Below, in pieces: positions 1 to 12,168 of a stretch of DNA of 64,000 bases. The notes beneath the pieces were generated by a model, which searched no databases, had not been told where the DNA came from, and was given only the letters and a program-made list of their open reading frames with translations. Position numbers and translations under genes: made by a program. Each line of letters begins with the position of its first letter. Position 1 is the stretch's first letter. The DNA lies in NCBI GenBank assembly GCA_949825045.1, contig OX463815.1:16981231-17045230 (forward strand). The letters run 5' to 3'. Origin of the DNA: Argyresthia goedartella (taxonomy: Eukaryota > Arthropoda > Insecta > Lepidoptera > Argyresthiidae).

Positions 1-1249
1 CGGCCCCCGCACCTCTCATCTGGTCTGGTAGTGGCCTGCATTCGTCGTCGGCGTGAACAACATCTAAATCGAACCCTTTTTGATGAGCAACCATTCGTAT
101 CTGTATCCAATGGTTATTATTAAGTTATTATGTATGATTAAATATTTGAAATTAAATAGTAGAATTTAGCAGATCCGGTGGCCGTCTGTAGTTTTTTTAT
201 CATCAGTTTCTTTTTGCGTAACCAAGAGCTTCCCGAGAGCAAATGCACGAGTTAGTATAAAAAATACCCAAATCGCTATAGATGTGTCTTTATCATTTGA
301 AGAGTTCCCTAGAGTTGTCCATCGATGATAAGCTCTCCTGGCATGTCACCGTCACCTCCACCTCAACATAAGCATTATGACAAGCATCATCATATAGTAC
401 TTATATATAGCAACCGTCATAAAGTAATCACATTGAAATCTCTGGGATACCTAGTATTGAGCTGTTTCAATGATCATCTGTGGTCTTCATCATCAGTTCT
501 AATTCACAAAATGATGCTTTCCTAGAGTGAATGCACGAGTTATTATGAAAACACGAAAATTGGTATAGGTTTGCCTTTAGTATTTGAAAAGTTCCTTCGA
601 GTTTTCGAGCATTCCTTCATCAGATCTTGACCTGATGCCAAGAAGACCAATAGAAAGATAAACATTTCAAAGGAAAAATTATAATTTACAAATCGGTCCA
701 TCCGCCTTGGAAAAATCTAGGCACATTCATACAAATACTAAATAAAATATTCCTTTTTGTCTGTTAAAAATACGAATTTCTTTGACTTACAGATTCGCAA
801 TATCTCATTAATGATGATTAACAGGAAAAGGTGTTTTTTTTTTGTATATAATGCTATGATTAACAACTTTTGTTTAACTGTTTTTTATTTAACGTACCGT
901 TTACCACAAAAATGCAAAAAATCGATGTTTTCACATTTGATTTTGGATATATTTTTTACCAGTAGTGGGCTTGGTGAAGACTGTTTGATATGTGTTTTTT
1001 CAGCTCAATGCGAACTCGTGCAACCTCCAATTACTATTTCGACTGGAATATTGTATAATATTGTATTGTATATTGTATAATATTGTGGTGTGTTATATAA
1101 ATAATAAAAAATTGTCGGACGCAAAATCAGTTATCTCTGTTTTGTTGTGGACCATCTGATTTCCATACATTTTTGATACGGCCGCAAACTGACCCCCTCC
1201 TACTGAAAACCAGTTAGATTGCGACCACATGGACATTTTTCACAGGATT
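1..1249. other. Non-coding stretch with a degenerate direct repeat
   Basis: I see no convincing gene; the short open frames lack recognisable domains. Two related blocks of roughly 110 bp, about 226-340 and 510-625, share the wording 'gcacgagtta...a.ttgaa.agttcc', so this is probably an old dispersed repeat in two copies. A TATTGTATAA-type simple repeat lies at about 1040-1085. Confidence 0.5.
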
Positions 1250-2151
1250 ATAGTACATTACGCTACAAGGGAAGTAAGTGAGCTATTACGGAACGAGATG
1301 CAATTTGGTGCCCGTGCGAGCTTCGCTCGCAAAGGGCTCTAAGGATCGAGTGCACTCGCTCGGGCGGATATAGTTCGAGGGTGCAATAGCTACTTACAAC
1401 CCGAGAGAAGTATACTATTTTACACCTTTCTTGCGAGGAAAATAAAACACAACAAATAAAATAAAACAATGTAATTTAAATTCATATCAAAAAACTAATG
1501 AGGTACCTACATATTAATTTTAATGTGATTTTAATAAAAAGTTGTGTGTGTAATTTCTGAATTAGTATTGGGAAAGTATGTAAATTTTGATAAAGTTACA
1601 TACTTTCCCAATATCTAATCAGAAATTACACACAACTACTTATTAAAATTATTGTTTATTGTTATTAAAATTATTAAACAACTATTAACAATTATTAAAA
1701 TGCAGTTTTAATGGTTGGCCAGGTATGTTTACTGCCTGAATTAAATTTTGGGACATTGATACACTGTCTTCAACCAATCTAGACGGCCCTGGTTGCGGTT
1801 CTTCGGTATAACCACTACGAGTATGTGTGCGTTTTTGCTCTAGTTGCGGGTCAATGTTCTTTATAGAATTGGTGATTTGGTTACATATTTTAGTCTTGTT
1901 CTCAACAGACTCTTCGATGTAGCTCTCTGCGACTGTGTTAGACTTCCATCCGCCTAGTCTTTTGATGGCAGTAATATTCGCACCAGTATCCGCTAAAATA
2001 GTTGCAGAAGTCCTGCGGAGACTGTGCCCAGTGTATAGTTCAGGATCAGGTAGCTTTAAGAACACGGCCACTTCTTTAGGTACTGATACCAGTTTATTTT
2101 TGCCCATCGGCTGGCGAATGCATTCACCTTTACGGAATCCCAAGAAAAAGT

Positions 2152-2262
2152 CTTTTCTATCATAGCCTGTGGGTCGCTTCTCTATATACTTTTCTATCAT
2201 AGCCTGTGGGTCGCTTCTCTATATACTTTTCTATCATAGCCTGTGGGTCGCTTCTCTATATA
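2152..2262. repeat. 37-bp unit in three tandem copies inside the recombinase gene
   Basis: Three copies start at 2152, 2189 and 2226, each reading cttttctatcatagcctgtg and onward with no difference that I can see. The unit is 37 bp, so the two extra copies add 74 bp and change the reading frame. One copy alone fits the recombinase frame (residues KKYIEKRPTGYDRK). Confidence 0.9.
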
Positions 2263-2351
2263 CTTTTTCACAATTTCGACGAAGTCTTTATCAACGACGA
2301 ATGATCTATCTACGTTTGTTTTAGTGTTATTCAATTTTACTATTATCAAGT

Positions 2352-4588
2352 TGTAACGGCCCCAGGGCTAAGGTCGAGCCGCCGCTATCAGTAGCTATGA
2401 TCGTCTATTCTATCTATCCCAAAATGAGAGGACCCGATTCAGCTGTAAGATTTGTAAGTTAAGAATGATAAGTCTGAATTTCTCGTTCGTTGAGAAGTTC
2501 GTTAGGCGTACAATAGTCGAACGAAGTTTGGTTCAGGAAGTTACAGTTTCAAGTTAGACAGAGAAAGCATATATGTCCTCGAGCCGGTAATTCGCATCAG
2601 TCAGCGGTGTATTGCGCCAGATCAATCGTTGTTATATTTTATGTGAGATGGTACCATCTGGTTTTTGTATATATGGGCGCTTGGAACCTTTTTTTTTTTA
2701 GTGGTCGACCACAGTTTATAATATTTGTTTGTGATATCGTATAGATATCCGTCGTAGTTTTACGACGTGAGTACTCAATGATATTTCATGTGCTCTCTAG
2801 TAGCGGCTTGTGGTGGTTCCAATTATATATTTGGTTCACGGCAATAACGATCCGAAAAGACCGGTTTACACAATTGCGAATTGATTTTCCGAAATGGGTT
2901 CTGAACTAGCGGTTACCTCAAAAGGTCCGTAACGTTTTGAAACCTTCAACTCTGCGCAATTTGAGCTGGATGTCATCGAAACGTAAGCATTATTGTTTTA
3001 GGAGATCTAACCCACACCATAGCGAAGTGCATAGTTCGATAAATACCGAACTATGAATTCCACTAGCCACAGCACGTCCTGGGCTGAGCCAAATCATATA
3101 TACCAACTCAGCCTATACATTAGACCTCCAGCGAAATTTACATTTAATTTAAAGATGCAACTTGAATCCAACCTGACCCAAGGCAATGCAAAACACCTAC
3201 TCGGACCTAAACAATGAACTTTAGACTGTAAATTGATCTCTTCGCGCGTCCCCGACAACACTCAAATGTCAAAATATCAACAGGATATGTTATCTGTGTT
3301 GACACCGGTTTAACTTTGTTCTGAATTTGTTATTTCCATCCGCGGAACCTCATCGATCAAACAGTCTCCCTATGCCCTGCCGACCTAGGTTTAGCCGCAA
3401 CTAAACTCCTGTCTAGCCTAGTCTAAAACCTAGTGTTATACCACGTCCATTATCGACACCACTCGAAAATGGTTGAGTTTGATTTGAATGTGCTTGAATG
3501 TTTAATGACTGTGTGTGTGGGAATTTCAAAACTCGCTACTCGAAAGGAATGAGGAGAGGATTAGCCCGCGAATATCCTAAGAGCCAATCCAGGAACCCTA
3601 TGGTGAAGGAAAAAGGAATTTAGGGTCGCTCCAAGCCCAGACTCAGACTCAGATAATTGACTTTCAAGTTCTTTTCTAACGACCCAAGGATAGTTTTGGA
3701 ATTTGGGGTTGGTTGATATAAAGGTTAGGAACCGAGGTATATCTCGGCGCTTCAGACACTCACGAAAACCCACTGAAACTTCGCAATCACAATTTCGTAT
3801 AGTTCTGACGCGTAACACGGCAGACAAAACTGTTTAGAACTCGTGAAAGACGACTGTCACAGTAGCTAGACGCTGAGACTGAATGCTCTCCCTTCCACCG
3901 CCATCGTATTTATACGCCCCACATGTCTGAAAGAAAAAAAACACAGCGTCCTTTGCGAACACGCTCTGCCCAAGCGAAGCTTCTTATCACTAACTACACA
4001 GGGTCTATTTTCAACCATGCCATGCAGATCCGCCGTTCTTCAAATTGTGTGTACGCATATTCACTATGATCAACCGTAGGTTATCACTCAAATCATTTGG
4101 TACTGCCGATACACAGAATCTGTTGATCGCTGACCAATAAAAGCTTGTTGCGATTTATTAAGCATTTCCCGACCGCTAGACGCGCGTAGCAAAGACCACT
4201 AGAATGATATTCAGACTAGTGGTGTCAGACTCTCCATATCATACCTCAATCGCAATTGTATATTTGCAATCAACATAATAGCTTTCTCCGTATCGTTCCA
4301 TAATAACCTTTCATTATTTAGTTATTCACAATTTATTCAACGCGCAGCCAACTCGGCTCTGATTCCTACACATCTCGCAGGAATGCGACAAAAAAAAACC
4401 TGACCTGTAAACTTCCCCGAACCATCCCAAGCGTCGGCTCTGTTTTTTTGCTAACTTGCCACTGAGCTACGCAAAACCCCCAAACGTTATCTGAACCGAT
4501 TCTCGTATTCAAAACAGCGCGGCGTTGGGCTAGCCCTCTATCACGCAGAATGAAGTATCAAATGTACCGACTCTCGTGTACCATTACA
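2352..4588. mobile_element. 2,237-bp LTR-like insertion in the Crypton, AAGT target duplication
   Basis: The insertion starts TGTAACGG and ends TTACA, with the 4-bp duplication AAGT at 2348-2351 and 4589-4592. Removing the block plus one AAGT restores a continuous recombinase frame, which fixes the boundaries. TG...CA ends and a 4-bp duplication fit a Ty3/gypsy LTR. I found no internal direct repeat and no gag/pol, so a long solo LTR is the best reading; a non-autonomous LTR element is the alternative. Its longest minus-strand frame (3561-3827, 88 residues) matches nothing I recognise. Confidence 0.6.
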
Positions 4589-5530
4589 AAGTCATTGGTC
4601 ATTGTGACATCATCTAATGTAGGATTTTTGAGTTCTTGGCTTCTACAGGCCCCACAGATTCCTAATATAAAAGCAACCTGAAACAAAAAGAAAAAAAGTG
4701 ACTAAAGTAACAGAAATAAGACTAGAATAGACTATGATAGATTGGGTCATCCAAAATGGACTTAAATGTAGTAAAAGTTATATTTAATAATAAAGTTATA
4801 GATACTAATACGAATACATAATGTAATAGTACACTGTACATACCTTTGTTGCTAAAAATTGATCATCTGGAGCGTTTTCGATAAAGGTTTGTACCTCTTG
4901 AGCACTGAATACTTTAGCTTTAGTGCTTTTAAATCCAACGGACTGCTTTTTCAGAAATGCAGTTAGTTTTTCATATTTATTAATCTTGACGTCATGTTTG
5001 GTGTTCAGTGTTGCTTTTAGCATAGAATATATGCTCCACAATGATGATGGTTTATATTGTTTTGATAGGTAATTAAAATATACAAGCAACAGATTTTCTG
5101 AGAAAGACTTGATCTTTTTTTCTGCACGCCATTTAATGAAGTCATCATAGCATTTTAAATACCTTTCTTTTGATTTATTTGGCAAAAGGTTGTCGATTAC
5201 ATTCTCAGCTTCCATATCCACTTCATCACTTGACATTTTTAATTAGGTAATTAATTTGAGATAAACTTTATCAAACTTCAAATAATATCGATTGAATTAC
5301 CGCCAATTTTTTTTTTTGTGTTGGTTGACTTTTTGACCAAGGAGGTTTGCATAGCTTGAACTGTAAAGTTGTATGAAAATCCATTACATATCAAGCATTG
5401 CTTGTTCTGCAAAGTAATTTGAAAATGGATCGTGGTTTTCAATGCAGACAATGAATGAATGACGTAAAGACTAACTTACATTCACTCTTTGAACGTAAGT
5501 AAGTAGGTCTTTACGAGCAAGGCAGGTGTA

Positions 5531-6166
5531 ATAGTACATTACGCTACAAGGGAAGTAAGTGAGCTATTACGGAACGAGATGCAATTTGGTGCCCGTGCGA
5601 GCTTCGCTCGCAAAGGGCTCTAAGGATCGAGTGCACCCGAGATATTTTGTAAGTGCACCCGGATATAGTTCGAGGGTGCAATAGCTACTTACAAGCCGAG
5701 AGAAGTATACTATTTTACACCTTTCTTGCGAGGAAAATAAAACACAACAAATAAAATAAAACAATGTAATTCTATAAAGAACATTGACCCGCAACTAGAG
5801 CAAAAACGCACACATACTCGTAGTGGTTATACCGAAGAACCGCAACCAGGGCCACTTCATCACTTGACATTTTTAATTAGGTAATTAATTTGAGATAACC
5901 TTTATCAAACTTCAAATAATATCGATTGAATTACCGCCATTTTTTATTTTTTTTTGTGTTGGTTGAGTTTTTGACCAAGGAGGTTTGCATAGCTTGAACT
6001 GTAAAGTTGTATGAAAATCCATTACATATCAAGCATTGCTTGTTCTGCAAAGTAATTTGAAAATGGAACGTAGTTTTCAATGCAGACAATGAATGAATGA
6101 CGTAAAGACTAACTCTTCACTCATTGAACGTAAGTAAGTAGGTCTTTACGAGCAAGGCAGGTGTAA
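5531..6166 (-). mobile_element. Internally deleted Crypton derivative abutting the first copy
   Basis: It has the same left end (5531-5775) and right end (5852-6166) as the full element but lacks the recombinase. The middle, about 5776-5851, is a piece of the recombinase 3' coding region in the opposite orientation; it matches the reverse complement of about 1785-1870. The copy starts immediately where the first one ends: 'ggcaggtgtaa' followed by 'tagtacattacgc'. Confidence 0.75.
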
Positions 6167-6289
6167 AATAATATACTGGCGGCCGTAACCTAACAGTGAA
6201 GGAATATCCAATCCCCAAATTTTAAAACAGGTGGACAATCATGAACCTTAGACTCAAAGCAAAATTAAAGAAGAAAAATATATTTGATT

Positions 6290-7707
6290 CATCAAAGTCA
6301 AAGTCAAAGTACTTAATTACTGTAGATATTTACATATACTTAGCAAACGTCATTTTTTGCCTCTTCTCTACATTGTACCACTGTGGGAGAAGAAAGGGGT
6401 AGAAACTCCCACAGATTGATTTTTAGATCTCTTTTAAAAATAGGTTGTGCTTAACTAAGAAAAATATGAAAAAATTAATTGTTATGATTAATAAGCAGGA
6501 ATAAATAATTACAAAACTATTAACAGCAAGGTCTGTGTTGAGCCAGATTAACCCCATACAGTCCTGTCATTTAAGTAATCTTGAACATTGTAATATACCT
6601 TTTTCGGCGCACATAGTCTGTGATTATTTCTTAGGTAAACATTACAGCTATCGCTAAGTTTGGAAAATGTTGTAAGGTTCTTGCGTACATACATTATATT
6701 TTCGAAAATAAATTGTCTAGCTACTGTTAGTATGTCAATTTCTTTAAAAAGCTCTCTTAAGGAGTCTGTTCGTTTTAAATTATAAATTGCTCGAATAGCT
6801 CTTTTCTGTAAAATAAAAATAGTTAGAATATCCGCTGCTTTCCCCCACAACAAGATACCATAGGACATCACACTATGAAAGTAACTAAAATATACTAGCC
6901 TAGATGTAGCCACATCCGTGCTTTGTCTGATGTTCCTAATAGCGTAAGCCGCAGAACTTAATTTACCAGCCAATTTATCTATGTGGGGTCCCCACTGCAA
7001 TTTGCTATCAATGGTTATTCCAAGAAACTTCGTATCATTTACTAATTCTAACGTGCTGTTGTCTAATACTAAACTGGTCTCAACTTGCCTGACATTTGGA
7101 AGTGAGAATTTGATACACTTGGTTTTACCAGCGTTTAACAATAAATTATTAACTGTGAACCAATTCAAAGTTAAAGACAATACACGGTTAACATCATCAA
7201 AATCTCCTTTTTGTCTTTCAATTTTGAAGACCATTGAAGTATCATCAGCAAACAACACTATGTCAGTTATTTCTCCACCATGAAAGGCAGATCATTAATA
7301 TATACCAGGAATAAGAAAGGGCCTATTATGGAACCTTGTGGAACGCCAATTTTAACAACCGATCCATCAGATTTTACGCCGTTAACTTCTGCCTTTTGAA
7401 TTATATTGCTTAGTTATGATCTTAGTAGATCCAACGCTTTATTTCTAACTCCGTAATGATTTAATTTAATTAATAGCGTATTATGATCAACACAATCAAA
7501 CGCCTTCGATAGGTCGCAAAAAACTCCGATAGCATCCTGTGCGGCCTCCCAAGCAGAATAAATATGAGATATAAGGGTAATACCTGCATCCGTAGTCGAT
7601 TTACCCCTAGTGAAACCATATTGTTTAGCGTGGAGTTTTTGATTGAGTATAATCTTTTCAAATATTTTACTTAGTGTTGGAAGAACAGATATTGGTCTGA
7701 AAATCAT
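6290..7707 (-). mobile_element. CR1-like LINE copy 1, 5'-truncated, with broken reverse transcriptase
   Basis: Minus-strand fragments 7707-7414 and 7258-6548 encode the middle and end of a non-LTR reverse transcriptase. The first has FRPISVLPTLSKIFEKII and FCDLSKAFDCVDHNTLL. The second has the catalytic FADDT box, followed by the thumb and C-terminal region (LGITIDSKLQWGPHI, SYGILLWGKAADI). Frameshifts separate the pieces. The 3' end is the GACTTT-type short tandem repeat at about 6295-6312. The same family recurs at 25.9-33.7 kb. The copy stops abruptly at about 7707, consistent with 5' truncation. The clade is called CR1-like because of the microsatellite tail; a Jockey-group relative is possible. 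Confidence 0.8.
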
Positions 7708-7708
7708 G

Positions 7709-8156
7709 TTTAGTTATCTGAGCACTAACTAAAATGATTGCGTTTTCATATTTCGGTTCTCGGCCACGTAATGTTTCACTGTTTTCTTCACATTTTCCAC
7801 CAAATAAGTAAGAAATTGTTTTGATTATATACTTCAGATACAAAATCAGCAAGTATAATCATAATAAGTAAACAGCACAGGGAAATATTCATTTCTAAAG
7901 CGGCTATTGCTCGCTATTTTTTTCGTACTTTTGCAAACATATCGACTCGGGCAGCATATGCGTCCAAATGAATGAGATTGTCTGGTCACCTGATTCATTT
8001 ATTCCAATTTAAATTGTCCCGAATTCTAGCACTATCCTTCTTTCCAAAAATCGGTTGTAATTTGGTAAGACGACATGAAAATTCTTATTATGATAATATT
8101 TCTGCAGTAGGTCCCTCAAATGGCCGCCAACTAGCCCCTGGCCGCCAACAGGCATA
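7709..8156. other. Unassigned sequence between LINE fragments
   Basis: A 61-residue minus-strand frame ending at 7667 contains LRGREPKYENAIILVSAQ, upstream of and out of register with the LINE. It reads like part of some protein, but I cannot name it. Nothing else is seen. Confidence 0.3.
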
Positions 8157-8240
8157 ATGACCCTACCACAGGGCAGTGTCTTGGGGCCTCTAATATTCCT
8201 AGCCTATATAAATGATCTACCAGAAAGTATTGCACATTGA
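8157..8240 (+). pseudogene. Short LINE reverse transcriptase fragment
   Basis: The plus strand encodes LPQGSVLGPLIFLAYINDLP, the conserved reverse transcriptase motif upstream of the YADD-type box, and then stops at 8238-8240. It is only 28 codons with no flanking LINE sequence recognised. It differs in wording from the window's CR1-like copies (there [20 protein letters not shown]), so it comes from another family. Confidence 0.7.
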
Positions 8241-8331
8241 GTAGGCTTATAAATTTACTTTGTGGCAATAATGCAATAATTAACCCACGAGAAACTGAAA
8301 TTATGCAAGATAAAATGAATTACTATTTAAT

Positions 8332-8406
8332 CTACGAAATGCCACCTTGCGTGATATTCTTGGTGCGTCTATCGTTCTTGCACTTCAAAATGGAGCAATA
8401 TGGCAT
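8332..8406 (-). pseudogene. N-terminal piece of a THAP zinc-finger domain
   Basis: Translating from the ATG at 8406 gives MPYCSILKCKNDRR...GGIS and then a stop. Starting at the methionine, the M-x-x-C-S-x(4)-C-x-N-R pattern followed by GIS is how THAP domains (C2CH DNA-binding fingers) begin. The HxFP part and the distal Cys/His are not found downstream. THAP exons occur in host genes and in P, Kolobok and ISL2EU-type transposons, so this is probably an isolated transposon or gene remnant. Confidence 0.4.
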
Positions 8407-8955
8407 GTTTACCAGATATTTCCTTTTTCTTCCCCATAACCGTGGCATACATACACACCATGACCAATTTACACTTCTCTGTTTCTTCTGTTCTGTGAGC
8501 AAACCCACCGACCTTCGATAAAAAATATAAATAGTAAAAACAATAAAATTGCTCGGACTACACACAGACCAAAGTGGATGGAAGCTTCACATAGAGATAC
8601 TATGCTGTAACATAAATAACTATGCTGTAAATTAAAAAACAATGGCGTCCACAGATACGGCTATTACTGTTTACTTTGGCTATGTGCACTATATCCTAAG
8701 CTATGGAATTATTAATAATTCTACTATTATAGAGATAGAGCTAAAGATTTCAAACATCATAAAAATACAGGGCTACTGGCATAAACCCTCGGAACGTTGA
8801 GGACCTTATTTCAAATAAAATTATTTGAAATGCTTTTCAAGTTAAACGATTTTATTGAAAATAAAGATAACCATGTTCATCGTGATGATGTAAGTAGATG
8901 ATGTACTAAAAGTAAAAAAATATGGTCCTAGGTACTGTAGTGCTCTTGGTGCTAA
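8407..8955. other. Non-coding, nothing recognised
   Basis: This is AT-rich sequence with no open frame of interest, lying between the THAP-like fragment and the gypsy LTR. The first exon or exons of the P450 at 13.8 kb could lie here or farther upstream, but I could not find one. Confidence 0.4.
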
Positions 8956-9282
8956 TGTAATGCTCCTAGCACTAGACGTCACTGCCTAATGGATAACCAT
9001 GAATATAAAGACGTTGGTTTGCGTTTGTGGTTGTTTTTATTTGGTTATTTTACACTTTGTATAAAAGGGATCCACAACTGGCTCGATAGCCATTACTCTA
9101 ATCCTCACTATAATTTAGCTCAGTCACTGGCCGAAGCCTACGGTGAAGTGTGTCACATTGACTTCTCACAACCAAGCCTCTTTCTTTTTAAAATTATAAA
9201 ATAAGTAACAATGTCAAAGTGACACCCACTCTAAAGAGGCCCGTATACAAAATAATCGCATAAACAAATATCGAACCTTACA
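8956..9282 (-). repeat. 3' LTR of the gypsy element
   Basis: This 327-bp repeat reads TGTAATGCTCC...CCTTACA on the plus strand and matches 13099-13425 with about four substitutions. It is the 3' LTR because the genes read leftwards. Confidence 0.92.
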
Positions 9283-10727
9283 ATTATTCCCCACTCCCTT
9301 CAAAAAAAAAAAAATCCAACGGTTTTTTTTTTTCAAAGTGGCAACCCTAACTCAAAGTCTAAAATCTAAAATGACAACCCTATCTCAAAGTGTAAAATCT
9401 AAAAAACATTAAATGTTAACTTTAAGTTAGTTTGCTATGCATGAAATCTAAAAGACAGTAAATATGCCGCAAGCATAAATTTAAATAACATCAAGTACCC
9501 TAATCCTTATCTGTCCAACCATCCCATTTAACCTACTCAATAAAACATTAAATAACAAAACCAAACTACACTTAAGGTGTAGGGCTATGCACCTTAAAAA
9601 ACTTAAATTATAACACCCTATGATCCCATCATACAATTATTCGCGGCTTAACACTAACCTACCTACCGCTAGAAAACTCTCAATTACAATACGAAGGCAA
9701 ACAGCTGAATCTAGCTAAGATTTAGCTTCTCGAATGGTTATCATTCGACAAACTTTCTGACAATAAAAACTAGCGAAAAACTTATCAGACAACCATAATA
9801 CCTCCGTTCCTAAAATTAATCTAACTCGATCTTTGCATATAACAATTGTGAACACATTGTAAACTCTTTCCACCGAATGGAAATATTTCAAAAATTAACG
9901 CAGGCAAACATCAAAGAAAAAAATTATCATTTTTAAATATAGGAAACGTCAACCATATTAACAGGATTAATCTATAGAACCGTATTACTAAGCCACAGCC
10001 TAAGAATGAGTTCATTAAAATTCGTTCCAATAATACGATGAAATCAACTAGCTTTAAAACCGATACTACTACATACATAAACCTCAACTAATCCATTGGA
10101 ATTCAGTAAACTATCTTTTACTATTAACAGTTTAAGATAATCGCCGTGAGTTGCAACCAATTACCCAAGTAAAGACACTGCAAAGAATCTCGAATGTGTA
10201 TCGAATACCCGAGTTATCCCACATCAGAAATTACTTTCATTGAGAAACCTTCGTTACCAACTTCGTTATACAACCCATAGTCTCCCCTTACCAAATCATC
10301 CCAACTCTATACTTTAAGAACGCGGGAACCAAAACAGAACCCTATGACGAATAGCTATTGCCTCGTCATACTGTTCTCAAAGATGAAACCAGGCGATCAG
10401 TTCAAACAATTATACGAACTGTCGTTTATAAAAGTTTCTCATATATGAAAAGGTAATCTACCACGGAAATCTAGTATGTTACAGATATTTCTTGGGTCTT
10501 TGGTGTACGGTCCTCATCAGACATCATAGTTCAGCAACAACATGAAAAGAAACACCGGTTAATAAACAATTCATAACACTACCGCATACACAAACCACAA
10601 ACCATCAACCGGGATAAAATTGTACTATACTCCTAATGTATAATTATTTAATATCATAATGTTTCTATCCTAATCCTATAATTATTTAATGTCCTAATGT
10701 ATAATTATTTAATATCAGACGAACCCC
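9283..10727 (-). other. Long non-coding 3' region of the gypsy element
   Basis: About 1.4 kb lies between the end of integrase and the 3' LTR. I see no env-like or other frame, only AT-rich sequence and the polypurine tract at 9287-9301. Confidence 0.6.
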
Positions 10728-11426
10728 TCAACGCAGCACAAAGCGTTTTAAACGATTTGTGTTAACAATAACGCCCCGTGACCGTGAGTTCAGACGACGA
10801 ATCAGCACATTAGACCTTCCAACGATCTCAATGACCTTGAATGGTCCTTGATACAGACGTGCCAACTTCATACATCTTCCCGTTATCCGCCTTGGTACGT
10901 ATAACAAAACTAAGTCATTCACCCGGAACGATCTGGGTTTTGATCTCATATCGTAATACCGTTTTTGCACACGCTGTGCGTTCGCAATATTTCCTAACGC
11001 CCTAGTCAGCAGCCTACCCATACGATTCACCCTTTCATCTATCGTTTCGTCTAAACCAACCGCGTTTAATCCTAATGATCGATCCACCACTGAGCACGGC
11101 TCCCTACCAAATAAAATATTATACGGCGACACCCTCGTTGACGCCTGCACGCTATTGTTATACGCATGTACCACCAAAGGTAAAACCGAGCACCATTGCC
11201 TTTGATTACTACCTTAATATTTTGATAACATCGAAGTTAACGTTCTATTCATTCGCTCTACCAAACCGTTACTCTGTGGGTGAAATGAACTTGTATATAT
11301 CATTTTAGCCCCAAAGTGCTCTACCGTTTCTTTTACAATTCCCGCCATAAAAACTGTTCCTCTATCCGAAATAATTTCCCTAATCGGCCCGAACCTACAG
11401 AAAACCTCCTCAACTAAAAACCGCAC
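10728..11426 (-). pseudogene. Gypsy integrase, C-terminal half, frameshifted
   Basis: The fragment at 11426-11214 holds the core-domain end: IISDRGTVFMAG with the second catalytic aspartate, then SFHPQSNGLVERMNRTL with the catalytic glutamate. It ends at a stop near 11214. The fragment at 11177-10728 continues with YNNSVQASTRVSPYNILFGR and a C-terminal chromatin/DNA-binding region (LARLYQGPFKVIEIVG). The HHCC zinc domain and the first catalytic aspartate are missing because of the internal deletion at about 11426-11440. Confidence 0.8.
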
Positions 11427-12168
11427 TACATCTTCGACCTACCTAACTGGTCAGTTGCAAACGCAAATCTATCCGCATTCCTATCCAACAACGCCAATAA
11501 TACCCGCTTATCATTCTCACATAAATCCTCATTTACGATAAACCGTTTATCTTCTACCCCAAACGCAAATTCGCACGAATCCGATAACCCCGAGAAATAA
11601 ACGTAATCGCCCTTTCTTAACTCCTGAAAGTCGATAGAATTTATCACGTCACGATCCCCAATAACCGTGGTTTCCCCGAAGTTCACTTGTTTCCTTCTAG
11701 AACCGTCTAGAAAGTCCGACCCTATCTTTTGTTTTGAAAGAATCCCTACGCACATGATATTTCGTTTTACCGGCGTCGTGTTTTGTTTCGTATGGAAATT
11801 ATTGAAAAACGGTATTTTTCCCTGGAAAAAACACACACACGAATGAACAAAATCAATATTCATACCGTTCTTTATTAAAAAATCCACCCCTAAAATAATG
11901 CTACAATTCAAAATGAAAAGCTAAAATTGTCCAAACTAAAATCTATAACACATTTCCCTACAATTTGCAGCAAACTTCCATTTACCGCCTTAACCCGTCT
12001 CTTCTCTTCTTGCATACATCTCGCACCCACTTGACCTGCAACGGCTGGGCTGATGCATGAAGCTGTAGCGCCTGTATCTAAAAGAGCTACCACATTTACA
12101 TTTGAAGAATTTAATAAAACTAATGGTCTGACCTGCTGATCCGCCTCGTCTGCGACGATCTTCCCCAT
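11426..12168 (-). pseudogene. Gypsy aspartic protease and linker, ending at a deletion
   Basis: Two overlapping frames make up this fragment. The first (12168-11908) has the retropepsin motif ALLDTGATASCISP. The second (11911-11426) has the following ILGVDFL segment and a linker that ends with FATDQLGRSK, the sequence that normally leads into reverse transcriptase. Reverse transcriptase and RNase H are missing. A frameshift lies around 11910. Confidence 0.75.

Larger units (their letters stand above)
1685..5236 (-). pseudogene. Crypton tyrosine recombinase, intron-containing and broken
   Basis: The enzyme would cut and rejoin DNA through a tyrosine nucleophile. Exon 1 (5236-4844) encodes an N-terminal SAM-like core-binding domain and ends at a consensus donor (AAAG|GTATGT). 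Exon 2 starts at 4677 after a pyrimidine-rich acceptor and carries the first catalytic arginine in GACRSQEL. The frame is then interrupted at 4588/2352 by an insertion with AAGT duplicated on both sides. It resumes in register at 2351 and runs through the H-x-x-R box (GHSLRR), GGW and the nucleophile tyrosine in ESYIEES to a stop at 1685. All four active-site residues are recognisable. A second lesion is the 37-bp triplication at 2152-2262, which shifts the frame. The copy is therefore inactive. Family assignment is from motifs and architecture, not a search. Confidence 0.75.
1250..5530 (-). mobile_element. Crypton-type tyrosine recombinase element, interrupted
   Basis: A single recombinase gene lies on the minus strand between two blocks that recur at the ends of a shorter sister copy. 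The left block (1250-1475) matches 5531-5775 and the right block (about 5219-5530) matches 5852-6166, so these blocks are taken as the element ends. No terminal inverted repeats or RNase H/reverse transcriptase were seen. Together with the RHRY-type recombinase this fits a Crypton rather than a DIRS retroelement. The left end contains the short palindrome GCGAGCTTCGCTCGC. A 2,237-bp insertion at 2352-4588 splits the element; without it the copy is about 2.04 kb. Confidence 0.7.

Noticed and set aside
1263..1469. 68-codon minus frame, repeated at 5567-5794
   Set aside because: It falls in the Crypton end block and is duplicated only because that block is duplicated; no domain.
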